A DNA stretch of 63,493 nt from assembly GCA_018608245.1 (NCBI GenBank), contig JABAZY010000048.1, positions 7,289 to 70,781 on the forward strand, given 5' to 3'. This DNA comes from Alphaproteobacteria bacterium. GTDB lineage: Bacteria > Pseudomonadota > Alphaproteobacteria > Micavibrionales > Micavibrionaceae. Shown piece by piece: positions 52,851 through 59,490 of this stretch. The translations under genes and the position numbers were made by a program. The notes below the pieces were generated by a model, which saw only the letters and a program-made list of their open reading frames with translations, did not search any database and was not told the origin of the DNA. The stretch's first letter is position 1. The number at the start of each line of letters is the position of its first letter.

Positions 52851-53453
52851 ATGACACTGACGACTATAGAGATACAAGATAAAATATTAGAAACGGCATT
52901 GGAAGATATCTCTTTTGATGGCTGGAATTGGTCTGTGATTGAAAATGCGGCTGTGAATGCTGGCTATGAAAAAAATATGGCCGAAGCAGTTTTTCCTGAA
53001 AAGATATGGGACTGCCTATCACATTTTGCTGATTGGGCAGATAGGGGTATGTTGGTGGCATTAGATAATCCTGAATTTGATGCGTTGCGGATTAGAGGTA
53101 AGATTGAACTAGCTGTTAAAAAACGATTGGATTTTTTGAGCGCACACAAGGAAGCTGTGAAATTATCATCCAGTTATTGGGCGCACCCGTTTCGTAAATT
53201 TCAGGCCATGAAAATAATATGGCGTACGGCAGATGTTATTTGGGAGAAGGCAGGCGATACAGCTAAAGATTATAATCATTATACAAAACGTGGTCTTTTA
53301 TCAGGGGTTATTATCTCAACAACGCTTGTCTGGTTGAGCGATGAGAGCGAAAATCATGCGGATAGTTACGCGTTTTTGCACCGCCGTATCGAAAATGTGT
53401 TACAATTTGGGAAGGTGGTTAGTAAGATTAAGCCGTCAAAGGTCAGTGGTTAA
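52851..53453 (+). CDS. COQ9 family protein
   Basis: 200 residues. ILETALEDISFDGWNWSVIENAA is the typical TetR-like N-terminal start of COQ9, and the C-terminal part (YWAHPFRKFQAMKIIWRTADVIWEKAGDTAKDYNHYTKRGLL) is the family core, with the amphipathic terminal helix after it. COQ9 binds lipids and presents quinone intermediates to hydroxylases. Start codons of this and the COQ8-like gene are only 49 nt apart, so both are driven from one short intergenic region. The ribosome site is weak. Confidence 0.93.
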   Translation: MTLTTIEIQDKILETALEDISFDGWNWSVIENAAVNAGYEKNMAEAVFPEKIWDCLSHFADWADRGMLVALDNPEFDALRIRGKIELAVKKRLDFLSAHKEAVKLSSSYWAHPFRKFQAMKIIWRTADVIWEKAGDTAKDYNHYTKRGLLSGVIISTTLVWLSDESENHADSYAFLHRRIENVLQFGKVVSKIKPSKVSG

Positions 53454-53481
53454 GGTTTAAAAGAAAGATAAGAAGTTATTT

Positions 53482-54126
53482 ATGTTTGATTTCATGTATG
53501 AAAAAATTGTTTTACGATTATCTGTTTTAGGCGCTTTTGTTGCGGTTTTGCTTCTTTTTGTGTACGCCTTTTTTTCTGATGGAACGATCTTCGCTCCTAA
53601 GTTAGAGCATGCTCCTTTTGTTGAACGCGATGTAGACGGTAATATTCTGGAAGCCCAATTTAAGGAATATAAACTGGATGCTGCGCATAGAACAGAAGGA
53701 GAGATTTCGGCTTGGTTAACTGTTCTGGTTTCAAATGCGCTTTCTTTTGAGATGGAGACTTATTCCGAACTAACTAAAACCTTACAAAATGATTTTACGT
53801 CAACAGGATTCAAGCAATATCAAACTTATTTGCAAGAATCGCGTATTTTTGACAATTTGAAAGATAATAATTACCGTATTAGTACTTATATTGATCAGCC
53901 TGCATTATTATTGAATGATATGGCGTTGGACGATATTTATCGATGGCTATATGAAGTACCGATTACGGTAACATTTATACCAGCTGGTCAAACAGAATAT
54001 GATGAAAATGTTAATATTATTAGCCGTAAAATGACACTACAAACACAGATAAGACGGGTTAATTTGCCAGAAGATGATGGTGCTGTGCAGATTGAAAGCT
54101 GGGCGATAACACCGCGTATAGAATAA
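53482..54126 (+). CDS. DotI/IcmL-like (VirB8-fold) inner membrane protein, orphan
   Basis: 214 residues. One N-terminal helix (LSVLGAFVAVLLLFVYAFF), then a periplasmic domain that follows the DotI/IcmL/TraM pattern: ISAWLTVLVSNALSFEMETY, the FTSTGFKQYQTYLQESRIF segment, a short connector, and YRWLYEVPITVTFIPAG ending in a paired strand. In type IVB secretion DotI forms an inner membrane complex with DotJ. No other dot/icm gene is in the window, so the role here is unknown. It follows COQ9 by 28 nt behind AGAAG. Confidence 0.7.
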   Translation: MFDFMYEKIVLRLSVLGAFVAVLLLFVYAFFSDGTIFAPKLEHAPFVERDVDGNILEAQFKEYKLDAAHRTEGEISAWLTVLVSNALSFEMETYSELTKTLQNDFTSTGFKQYQTYLQESRIFDNLKDNNYRISTYIDQPALLLNDMALDDIYRWLYEVPITVTFIPAGQTEYDENVNIISRKMTLQTQIRRVNLPEDDGAVQIESWAITPRIE

Positions 54127-54213
54127 TTTTCTATCTGTCATAATTCTATTCAATATAAAGATTATTATTTTATAAAAAAGACTCGCACAGCTATATAGAA
54201 TCGGGTTGTAGTG

Positions 54214-54238
54214 CCTCTATAATTTAAAAAATAGAGGT
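54214..54238 (+). promoter_or_regulatory. Promoter -10 / inverted repeat covering the gapR ribosome site
   Basis: CCTCTAT (54214-54220) and ATAGAGG (54231-54237) form a 7-bp inverted repeat whose right arm contains the only ribosome site (AGAGGT) for the ATG at 54245. A perfect TATAAT (54218-54223) overlaps the left arm and could be a -10, in which case the left arm would not be transcribed. Its -35 is poor. Confidence 0.45.
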
Positions 54239-54244
54239 ATTTCA

Positions 54245-54535
54245 ATGAGTGAATCAAGTAACGTAGCAGAATTTAAATCATCAGAAGCGCAAGAAGATGT
54301 AGGCGGTGTCGCTGGAAAGCGTCTATTGTCCTTTTTTGACCGCATAGAGCGCTTAGAAGAAGAAAAAGTGGCCCTAGCCGAAGATATCAAAGAAATCTAT
54401 GCAGAGGCTAAATCTGCGGGTTTTGAAGTGAAAATTATGCGCCGTATCCTCAGATTACGCAAAATGGACGCTGAAAAGCGCCAAGAAGAAGACGAATTGC
54501 TCAATTTATACATGGCGGCCATCGGTATGGCTTAA
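54245..54535 (+). CDS. gapR: GapR family DNA-binding protein (DUF2312)
   Basis: 96 residues. The core RLLSFFDRIERLEEEKVALA, the EIYAEAKSAGFEVKIMRRILRLRK segment and EDELLNLYMAAIGMA match GapR, the alphaproteobacterial nucleoid protein that binds overtwisted AT-rich DNA ahead of replication. The first 20 residues are a polar extension. It is monocistronic, ending in a terminator at 54607-54640. Confidence 0.94.
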   Translation: MSESSNVAEFKSSEAQEDVGGVAGKRLLSFFDRIERLEEEKVALAEDIKEIYAEAKSAGFEVKIMRRILRLRKMDAEKRQEEDELLNLYMAAIGMA

Positions 54536-54606
54536 GAATTACACTAACTCTCTGAAAATATACGGTTTTTTATGTTAATTATTCCGTAATCTTTTCTCTC
54601 TATAAT

Positions 54607-54640
54607 GCCCCTAGAACTCAGTTTTTAGGGGCTTTTTTTT
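54607..54640 (+). terminator. gapR terminator whose T-run abuts the next ATG
   Basis: GCCCCTA (54607-54613) pairs with TAGGGGC (54626-54632), followed by eight T residues that end exactly at the ATG at 54641. TATAAT (54601-54606) lies directly before the stem and may be the -10 of the downstream gene. AGGGG in the right arm, nine bases before that ATG, may be its ribosome site. Confidence 0.75.
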
Positions 54641-55195
54641 ATGGAGAATTTATCTCTACAGCAAGTAATGAATGATATGGCGCAAGGGGCAGGCGTGAAC
54701 GCCACCGCTTTGCGTGCTAAATCATCTAAACCCATACCTAAAGTTCTGACAGAGCTAGAAGCTTTTGTTTGTATTGATCCATTGTTAAAGCATCTGCATC
54801 AGCAATATGTTGACGCAAAGCAAGATCGAAGTGCCCTAACACAGCAATATGGGGTGAATGACCCTATGGTTGAGATAGCGATTGATATGGAAGATAGTGC
54901 ATGGTGTTCCATGCAAACGCGTTATTTGGAGTTACGTGAGAAGCGTAATTTAATGACGTTAGCGCAGGCTCTTATCCGTGACTCTGAATATGCTATTGAA
55001 CGGGTAAAAGAAAAGCTTGCGCGTGAAAAGGCGCTTGAGTTATTTTATTATTTTAAAATGTTGGAGAAAATGCGTGAGGTGAATAAGCCGTCACGTGCCT
55101 TAGAAATTTGGCTCATTTTATATGCTTTAAAAGTGGATACTGCATCTTCTATGAGGCGTTATAATCAAGCTCATCAACAAACGCTAGCGGCTTAA
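54641..55195 (+). CDS. Helical protein of unknown function
   Basis: 184 residues, no signal peptide, almost all helical by composition. Landmarks: KPIPKVLTELEAFVCIDPL, an YLELREKRNLMTLAQALI helix, a Lys/Glu-rich helix (ERVKEKLAREKALELFYYF) and LEIWLILYALKV. No family recognised. Its start follows the gapR terminator directly, and the SD would be AGGGG in that hairpin. In-frame ATGs at 54668 and 54677 are alternatives. Its stop codon overlaps that of the convergent lipoprotein gene by four bases. Confidence 0.7.
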   Translation: MENLSLQQVMNDMAQGAGVNATALRAKSSKPIPKVLTELEAFVCIDPLLKHLHQQYVDAKQDRSALTQQYGVNDPMVEIAIDMEDSAWCSMQTRYLELREKRNLMTLAQALIRDSEYAIERVKEKLAREKALELFYYFKMLEKMREVNKPSRALEIWLILYALKVDTASSMRRYNQAHQQTLAA

Positions 55196-55698
55196 GGTTG
55201 CACTGCTTTTAAACCATTATTCTCATCAGTTACTGTCGTAGGGACGGGACATGTAAGCGCCTTTAATCCTTTATTGGTTAATCCAAGACCGAATATACCC
55301 CCGACGGCCATGGCAAATGGCTTACAAATAAACGCATTTGGACCTAATAATGCCAGACAGCTCAATCCTGATGTTACAAGGGCAACAGTACCGCCCGTAA
55401 GAACAAGTGGCCCATTAAGTGTGTCGACACGACCTCCCTCAGGAAAAACACAGTGAATAGGCTCTTCGGGCTCTTCATATGCCCAAGTAATGGCTTCTGA
55501 GCTTCGTGCAATTACATTATCAAATTGTGTGCGTCCATATGATTTAAGGGATGTTGATGAAGATGAAGTTGGGGACTCTCCATCAGATACAGGCGCGTTA
55601 TCAGGATGTTTTGGGTTATTGCTACAGGCAACTGTAGATAATGCAAAAGCCAAGATTAGCGTTGGCGCACCAATCTTTCTTGCAAAATTAGCAGTCAT
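55192..55698 (-). CDS. Putative lipoprotein, third of a tandem trio
   Basis: 168 residues. Signal peptide with lipobox STVAC (Cys near 25), a Ser-rich linker, a Cys (PIHCVF), a long Gly/Ala/Leu-rich hydrophobic stretch (GPLVLTGGTVALVTSGLSCL and beyond) and a terminal LTCPVP motif. The same order of parts occurs in the two upstream proteins. Its ATG overlaps the stop of the preceding gene by one base. Function unknown. Confidence 0.75.
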   Translation of the reverse strand: MTANFARKIGAPTLILAFALSTVACSNNPKHPDNAPVSDGESPTSSSSTSLKSYGRTQFDNVIARSSEAITWAYEEPEEPIHCVFPEGGRVDTLNGPLVLTGGTVALVTSGLSCLALLGPNAFICKPFAMAVGGIFGLGLTNKGLKALTCPVPTTVTDENNGLKAVQP

Positions 55699-56075
55699 TA
55701 TTTTAGTGCTGGATCTTCTGGGATTGCAAAAAAGTCAGTGACTTTTGAAGATCCGTTTTCAGAAGAATTATCACCTCTTTTAGGAATAACAGTGCCCCTT
55801 GGACAAGAGATATCTGTTACTGTTGTGCCTGTACTAATAGTTCCACCTAGCATTCCAAAAGCAGCAGAACAGCCAGGACCACATGCCGCATATCCACCAA
55901 GAGTCCCTGCGATTACTAGCGGTGTTCTCGATCTGGGAACTGTTGTTATTCTGCATGTGTCGGGCAGTTTTTCTATATCGACATCTTTAAGATGAGCAGC
56001 GGGGCCACTTTGACAAGCTGCCAAATGTGCGCCAATTAAAGCGCCACCAAGTAATTTTAAAGTACGGCTTTTCAT
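55698..56075 (-). CDS. Putative lipoprotein, second of a tandem trio
   Basis: 125 residues. Lipobox LAAC (Cys near 21), a Cys in DTCRITTV, a Gly/Ala-rich hydrophobic segment (TPLVIAGTLGGYAACGPGCS), then ISCPRGTVIP and a polar tail. Six Cys in all, an even number that would fit disulfides in the periplasm or at the cell surface once the lipobox Cys is set aside for lipid. It overlaps its neighbours by one base at both ends (TAATG). Confidence 0.75.
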   Translation of the reverse strand: MKSRTLKLLGGALIGAHLAACQSGPAAHLKDVDIEKLPDTCRITTVPRSRTPLVIAGTLGGYAACGPGCSAAFGMLGGTISTGTTVTDISCPRGTVIPKRGDNSSENGSSKVTDFFAIPEDPALK

Positions 56076-56407
56076 TATTCATAGTCCCTTGTTACTAGAG
56101 GTCCCTGACCTGGGCAGTAAGTCGTCGTTACGGTATCTGTTCTTCCAAAAGCGCTTAAGAAACCTAGACCTAGACCTAATGCAGGACCGCCGATGGCGTA
56201 GCCTGCGCCTGTTACCAATAATGTTGGTCCTAGACGAGATTCTGCCTCCTTAACGACAGTACAACCATTTTGAGCCGCTTCAGGTGCATTTGGTAATGCA
56301 ATTAATTCAGAATTATTAGCTTGAGGTGTCACGCAGGCTGCTTGGGATAACGCTAATACTAATCCTCCGGCTGTTGCTACAAATTTTGATGTTGGATTTT
56401 TCATCAT
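56075..56407 (-). CDS. Putative lipoprotein, first of a tandem trio
   Basis: 110 residues. Lipobox SQAAC (Cys near 25), a Cys in NGCTVVKE, a glycine-rich hydrophobic segment (GPTLLVTGAGYAIGGPALGL) and a YCPGQGPLV end. Its segments align in order with the next two genes, suggesting tandem duplication. It has a good sigma-70 promoter (56434-56462) and an AAGGGAGA ribosome site. Tandem ATG codons at 56407 and 56404. Function unknown. Confidence 0.75.
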   Translation of the reverse strand: MMKNPTSKFVATAGGLVLALSQAACVTPQANNSELIALPNAPEAAQNGCTVVKEAESRLGPTLLVTGAGYAIGGPALGLGLGFLSAFGRTDTVTTTYCPGQGPLVTRDYE

Positions 56408-56433
56408 CTTCTCCCTTAAAGTAAATTTAGCGC

Positions 56434-56462
56434 ATCATATGCTATCTTTGGGAGAGAGTCAA
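56434..56462 (-). promoter_or_regulatory. Sigma-70 promoter of the lipoprotein trio
   Basis: On the minus strand TTGACT (56462-56457), a 17-base spacer and TATGAT (56439-56434), each one mismatch from consensus. Transcription would start near 56427, giving a leader of about 20 nt with AAGGGAGA. This is among the best promoters in the window. Confidence 0.7.
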
Positions 56463-56476
56463 TTATTTATGTAAAA

Positions 56477-56848
56477 TTATTTTACATCACCCATTTTGCA
56501 GATAATATCCCATTCTTTCTTGGTGATGGGGCATACAGAAAGACGCATTTGCATTACAAGGAAAATCCCTTCTAATGCCTTGGTTTCTTTGATGGTTTTA
56601 AGGGTAACAGGCTTAGGCACGGGCTTTATGGCCTTAAAATCAACCATACCAAAGCGCTCCTTAGGGTCGGTATGATCAGGGTAATATTCCTTTACGACTT
56701 CGACAATACCAACAATTTCTTTACCTTCATTGGAATGGTAGAAAAAGGATTGATCACCAATTTTCATGGCCTTCATGTTGTTAGACGCTTGATAATTACG
56801 CACGCCATCCCAATGCTCAACGCCCTTTTTAACCTGATCATCCCATGA
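56477..56848 (-). pseudogene. 5'-truncated EVE-domain gene
   Basis: Readable EVE-domain sequence begins at 56848 (SWDDQVKKGVEHWDGVRNYQ) and runs to the normal C-terminus (SVCPITKKEWDIICKMGD). The usual first 13 or so residues, with the conserved Trp-Leu-x-Lys-Ser-Glu-Pro strand, are missing. Just upstream the frame leads into the end of the membrane protein gene and an in-frame stop. No start codon exists in frame until GTG 56803 inside the domain. This looks like a deletion fusing two gene ends. A 108-residue fragment could be made from GTG 56803. Confidence 0.75.
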
Positions 56849-56849
56849 C

Positions 56850-57257
56850 CTAAGCTTTCTTTTTGTAAATGAGGGCTAAAATTATACCGACGCCAAGCGC
56901 TTCAATAAATGATCCAATGAACCAAGATAAAGCTAGACCAAAAGGAATAGGCATATAGGCATAGGTGGAAAATTGCATAACGCCTAAAAGCAAACCAATC
57001 ATCGAACCAAAGCGAATACCTTCAACTAGACCTTTGCCTTCATAGTGACGGGTAAAAATAAATCCAACCACAAACGCTTTTAAAATTTGAGAGATAAGCA
57101 TCCAATGCATAAATTGTTGCATTTGATCTGAGCTACGCCATAAATGTGCGGTGCGCTCATAGGCTGGCATTAAAATATTGCCATGAAATAAGAATTCAAA
57201 AAGGAAAATAAAAACAAAGCTTGCAAGGCTTGCTAAAAAATAACGTTTCACATTCAT
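56850..57257 (-). CDS. Small four-helix membrane protein of unknown function
   Basis: 135 residues with about four helices (FLASLASFVFIFLFEFLFHG, MLISQILKAFVVGFIFT, GSMIGLLLGVMQFSTYAY, FIEALGVGIILALIY) and conserved-looking HYEGKGLVEGIRFG between helices 2 and 3. I have seen this pattern in uncharacterised proteobacterial proteins but cannot name a family. Its stop codon touches the truncated EVE gene. A 16-base palindrome (57269-57284) precedes its AGAGGT ribosome site. It lies 32 nt after gpsA. Confidence 0.75.
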   Translation of the reverse strand: MNVKRYFLASLASFVFIFLFEFLFHGNILMPAYERTAHLWRSSDQMQQFMHWMLISQILKAFVVGFIFTRHYEGKGLVEGIRFGSMIGLLLGVMQFSTYAYMPIPFGLALSWFIGSFIEALGVGIILALIYKKKA

Positions 57258-57289
57258 AATAATAACCTCTTAATAATTATTAAGGTGTA

Positions 57290-58282
57290 TTAGAGAACTT
57301 CATTTCTTAATGGGCGATCTAATACTTTTTCAATGATACTCGGAATATCTGCGTTTGACGTTAAAAAGTCGTTTACGGCACTAGAAATTGGCATATCAAC
57401 AGCGTTATTTCTGGCAAGCACGGTTAATGCTTTTGCTGTATGAACACCTTCGGTGACGGCAATACGGTCACCTAAAATTTCTTCTAATGTCTTACCTTGA
57501 CCAAGAGCTACACCAAGGGAGAAATTACGTGATTGCATGCTTGAACAAGTCAGCATCAAATCACCAACACCACACATACCCATTAGTGTTTCTTTCTTTG
57601 CGCCCATCGCATAAGCAAGGCGTCCCATTTCAGTTAAGCCTCTTGTGATTAAGGCACAGCGGGCACTTTCGCCCATGCCACGTCCTTCAATAACGCCACT
57701 AGCAATAGCAATAACATTTTTAACCGCGCCACCAATTTGAGCGCCGATAATGTCATTTGTTAGGTAAGTGCGTAGTGTGCGTGATCCGATAGATGCAACA
57801 ACTTCTTCACCAACGTGTGTGTTTCTAAGGGCAACAGTTACAGCGCAAGGAAGACCTTTTGCAACTTCACTAGCAAAAGTTGGCCCTGTTAAAAAGCCCC
57901 CATTGCCGTCGGGTAAAATTTCTCTCTTAACCTCTGAGAGTAATTTCCCACTTTCTAATTCAATGCCTTTGGCGCATATTATATATGGTTTACCACTACC
58001 AAGCATTATTTTCATAGATTCTAGTGTTGATCTGATATGTTGAGCTGGTGTTGTGATTAAATACATTTCACAAGATGCCATTTGATCCAAATCATCTGTG
58101 GATTTAAGCATTTCATTTAGACGTACTTTAGGAAGGTATAATGCATTTTCATGGCGTTGGTTGATAGAAGAAACAACTTCTTCTTCACGTGCCCAAATGG
58201 TTACATCTTTACCAGCATTTGCTAGAGATTGCGCTAACGCTGTTCCCCAAGCTCCAGCACCAATAATACCAATTTTCTGCAT
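57290..58282 (-). CDS. gpsA: NAD(P)-dependent glycerol-3-phosphate dehydrogenase
   Basis: 330 residues. Nucleotide-binding IGIIGAGAWGTALAQSLANAG at the N-terminus, ICAKGIELESGKLLSEV, GPTFASEVAKGLP, GGAVKNVIAIASGVIEGRGMGESARCALITRGL (catalytic Lys in GGAVKN) and MCGVGDLMLTCSS. It makes glycerol 3-phosphate for phospholipid synthesis. It is downstream of tsaD on the same strand, the common tsaD-gpsA order of alphaproteobacteria. Confidence 0.97.
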   Translation of the reverse strand: MQKIGIIGAGAWGTALAQSLANAGKDVTIWAREEEVVSSINQRHENALYLPKVRLNEMLKSTDDLDQMASCEMYLITTPAQHIRSTLESMKIMLGSGKPYIICAKGIELESGKLLSEVKREILPDGNGGFLTGPTFASEVAKGLPCAVTVALRNTHVGEEVVASIGSRTLRTYLTNDIIGAQIGGAVKNVIAIASGVIEGRGMGESARCALITRGLTEMGRLAYAMGAKKETLMGMCGVGDLMLTCSSMQSRNFSLGVALGQGKTLEEILGDRIAVTEGVHTAKALTVLARNNAVDMPISSAVNDFLTSNADIPSIIEKVLDRPLRNEVL

Positions 58283-58352
58283 TTTACACCTATTACCTTA
58301 TTCAATATAATTTTTTGAAGTTTTTTTAAAGTGGGTTAGCTTTTTAATGTTG

Positions 58353-59435
58353 CTAAGCTTTCACACCACCACCAGGACGCTTTTCTGCGTCTGGGTCTAA
58401 AGGCCAACGTGGGCGCGCGGCGATTGTTAGTGGGTCAGTCATATTCTGTTTTAATCTTTCTATACCAGCCCAAGCAATCATTGCCCCATTGTCAGAACAT
58501 AAATTCACTGGTGGTGCAATAAAATCCATATTTCGCTCGCTCGTCAAGCCCCTTAAGACATTACAGACATGTTTATTGGCCGCAACTCCGCCACAGACAA
58601 TGAGTGTAGGCTTGTTGGCGCTATGGGGATATGTCTCTAAAAACTGTGAAATAGCGTTCTGAGTGCGGTCTTTCAGTATGTTTCCAATGGTTATTTGAAA
58701 TGAATAAGCTAAATCAGCTATATCATCTGGCTTTAAATCACCTTCTGGAAGTTTCTCAATAGTATTGCGCACAGCGGTTTTTAGCCCAGAAAAAGAGAAA
58801 TCACAGCCTTTACGACCTTTTAAAGGTGTCGGCAGAGGAAAACGTTTGATCGCCTCATTAGGATTCTTACAGTCTTGAGCCATTTTCTCTAAATTTGGCC
58901 CGCCAGGATAGGGAAGCCCCATTAATTTTGCCGATTTATCAAAGCACTCGCCAAGCGCGTCATCAATTGTGGTGCCCCAACGGCGATAAACACCAACATC
59001 TTCCGCGACCAATAATTGTGTGTGACCGCCAGAAACGAGTAGAGTGAGGTAGGGGAAGGAAACTTGATTAGTCAGGCGCGGGGTTAGTGCATGTGCTTCA
59101 AGGTGATTAATCGCCAAAAATGGTAAATTATGTGTGGCGGCAATGGTTTTACCCGCCATCATGCCAATCATCACACCGCCTATAAGGCCGGGACCACAGG
59201 TAGCAGCAACGCCATCAAGCTCGTTAAAATTTAGGTTAGCTTCTTCCATAGCCCCTTTGATAAGACGGTCTAAATGGTCTAAATGCGCGCGGGAGGCTAT
59301 CTCTGGGACAACACCACCAAAGGCTTTATGTTCCTCTAGCTGACTTAAAACAAGGTTGGACAGGATCGTACCATCATCTGATACAACGGCCGCTGCTGTT
59401 TCATCGCAGGATGTTTCTATACCCAAGACTTTCAT
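58353..59435 (-). CDS. tsaD: tRNA N6-adenosine threonylcarbamoyltransferase
   Basis: 360 residues from ATG 59435. Motifs MKVLGIETSCDETAAAVV, EIASRAHLDHL, INHLEAHALTPRL (metal-binding His pair), LLVSGGHTQLL, GECFDKSAKLMGLPYPGGP and LCSDNGAMIAWAG. Completes t6A37 on ANN-decoding tRNAs. A longer open frame to 59519 overlaps hemC and adds residues not found in the family. Divergent from hemC with 55 nt between starts. Confidence 0.97.
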   Translation of the reverse strand: MKVLGIETSCDETAAAVVSDDGTILSNLVLSQLEEHKAFGGVVPEIASRAHLDHLDRLIKGAMEEANLNFNELDGVAATCGPGLIGGVMIGMMAGKTIAATHNLPFLAINHLEAHALTPRLTNQVSFPYLTLLVSGGHTQLLVAEDVGVYRRWGTTIDDALGECFDKSAKLMGLPYPGGPNLEKMAQDCKNPNEAIKRFPLPTPLKGRKGCDFSFSGLKTAVRNTIEKLPEGDLKPDDIADLAYSFQITIGNILKDRTQNAISQFLETYPHSANKPTLIVCGGVAANKHVCNVLRGLTSERNMDFIAPPVNLCSDNGAMIAWAGIERLKQNMTDPLTIAARPRWPLDPDAEKRPGGGVKA

Positions 59436-59490
59436 GGATGACAGATATTTCACCTTTTCAATCCTGTGTAAAGTGCTTACAACGTAAATT

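Noticed and set aside
56410-56455. 10-bp hairpin (TCTCCC..AAAG with CTTTGGGAGA) covering the ribosome site of the lipoprotein trio
   Set aside because: One arm lies inside the spacer of a good sigma-70 promoter (TTGACT-17-TATGAT), so it should not be transcribed. The repeat probably reflects chance or a DNA-level site rather than an RNA switch.
57265-57284. Palindrome CTTAATAATTATTAAG before the ribosome site of the small membrane protein gene
   Set aside because: Nearly all A-T pairs with a minimal loop. Such palindromes are frequent by chance in AT-rich spacers and would be weak as RNA.
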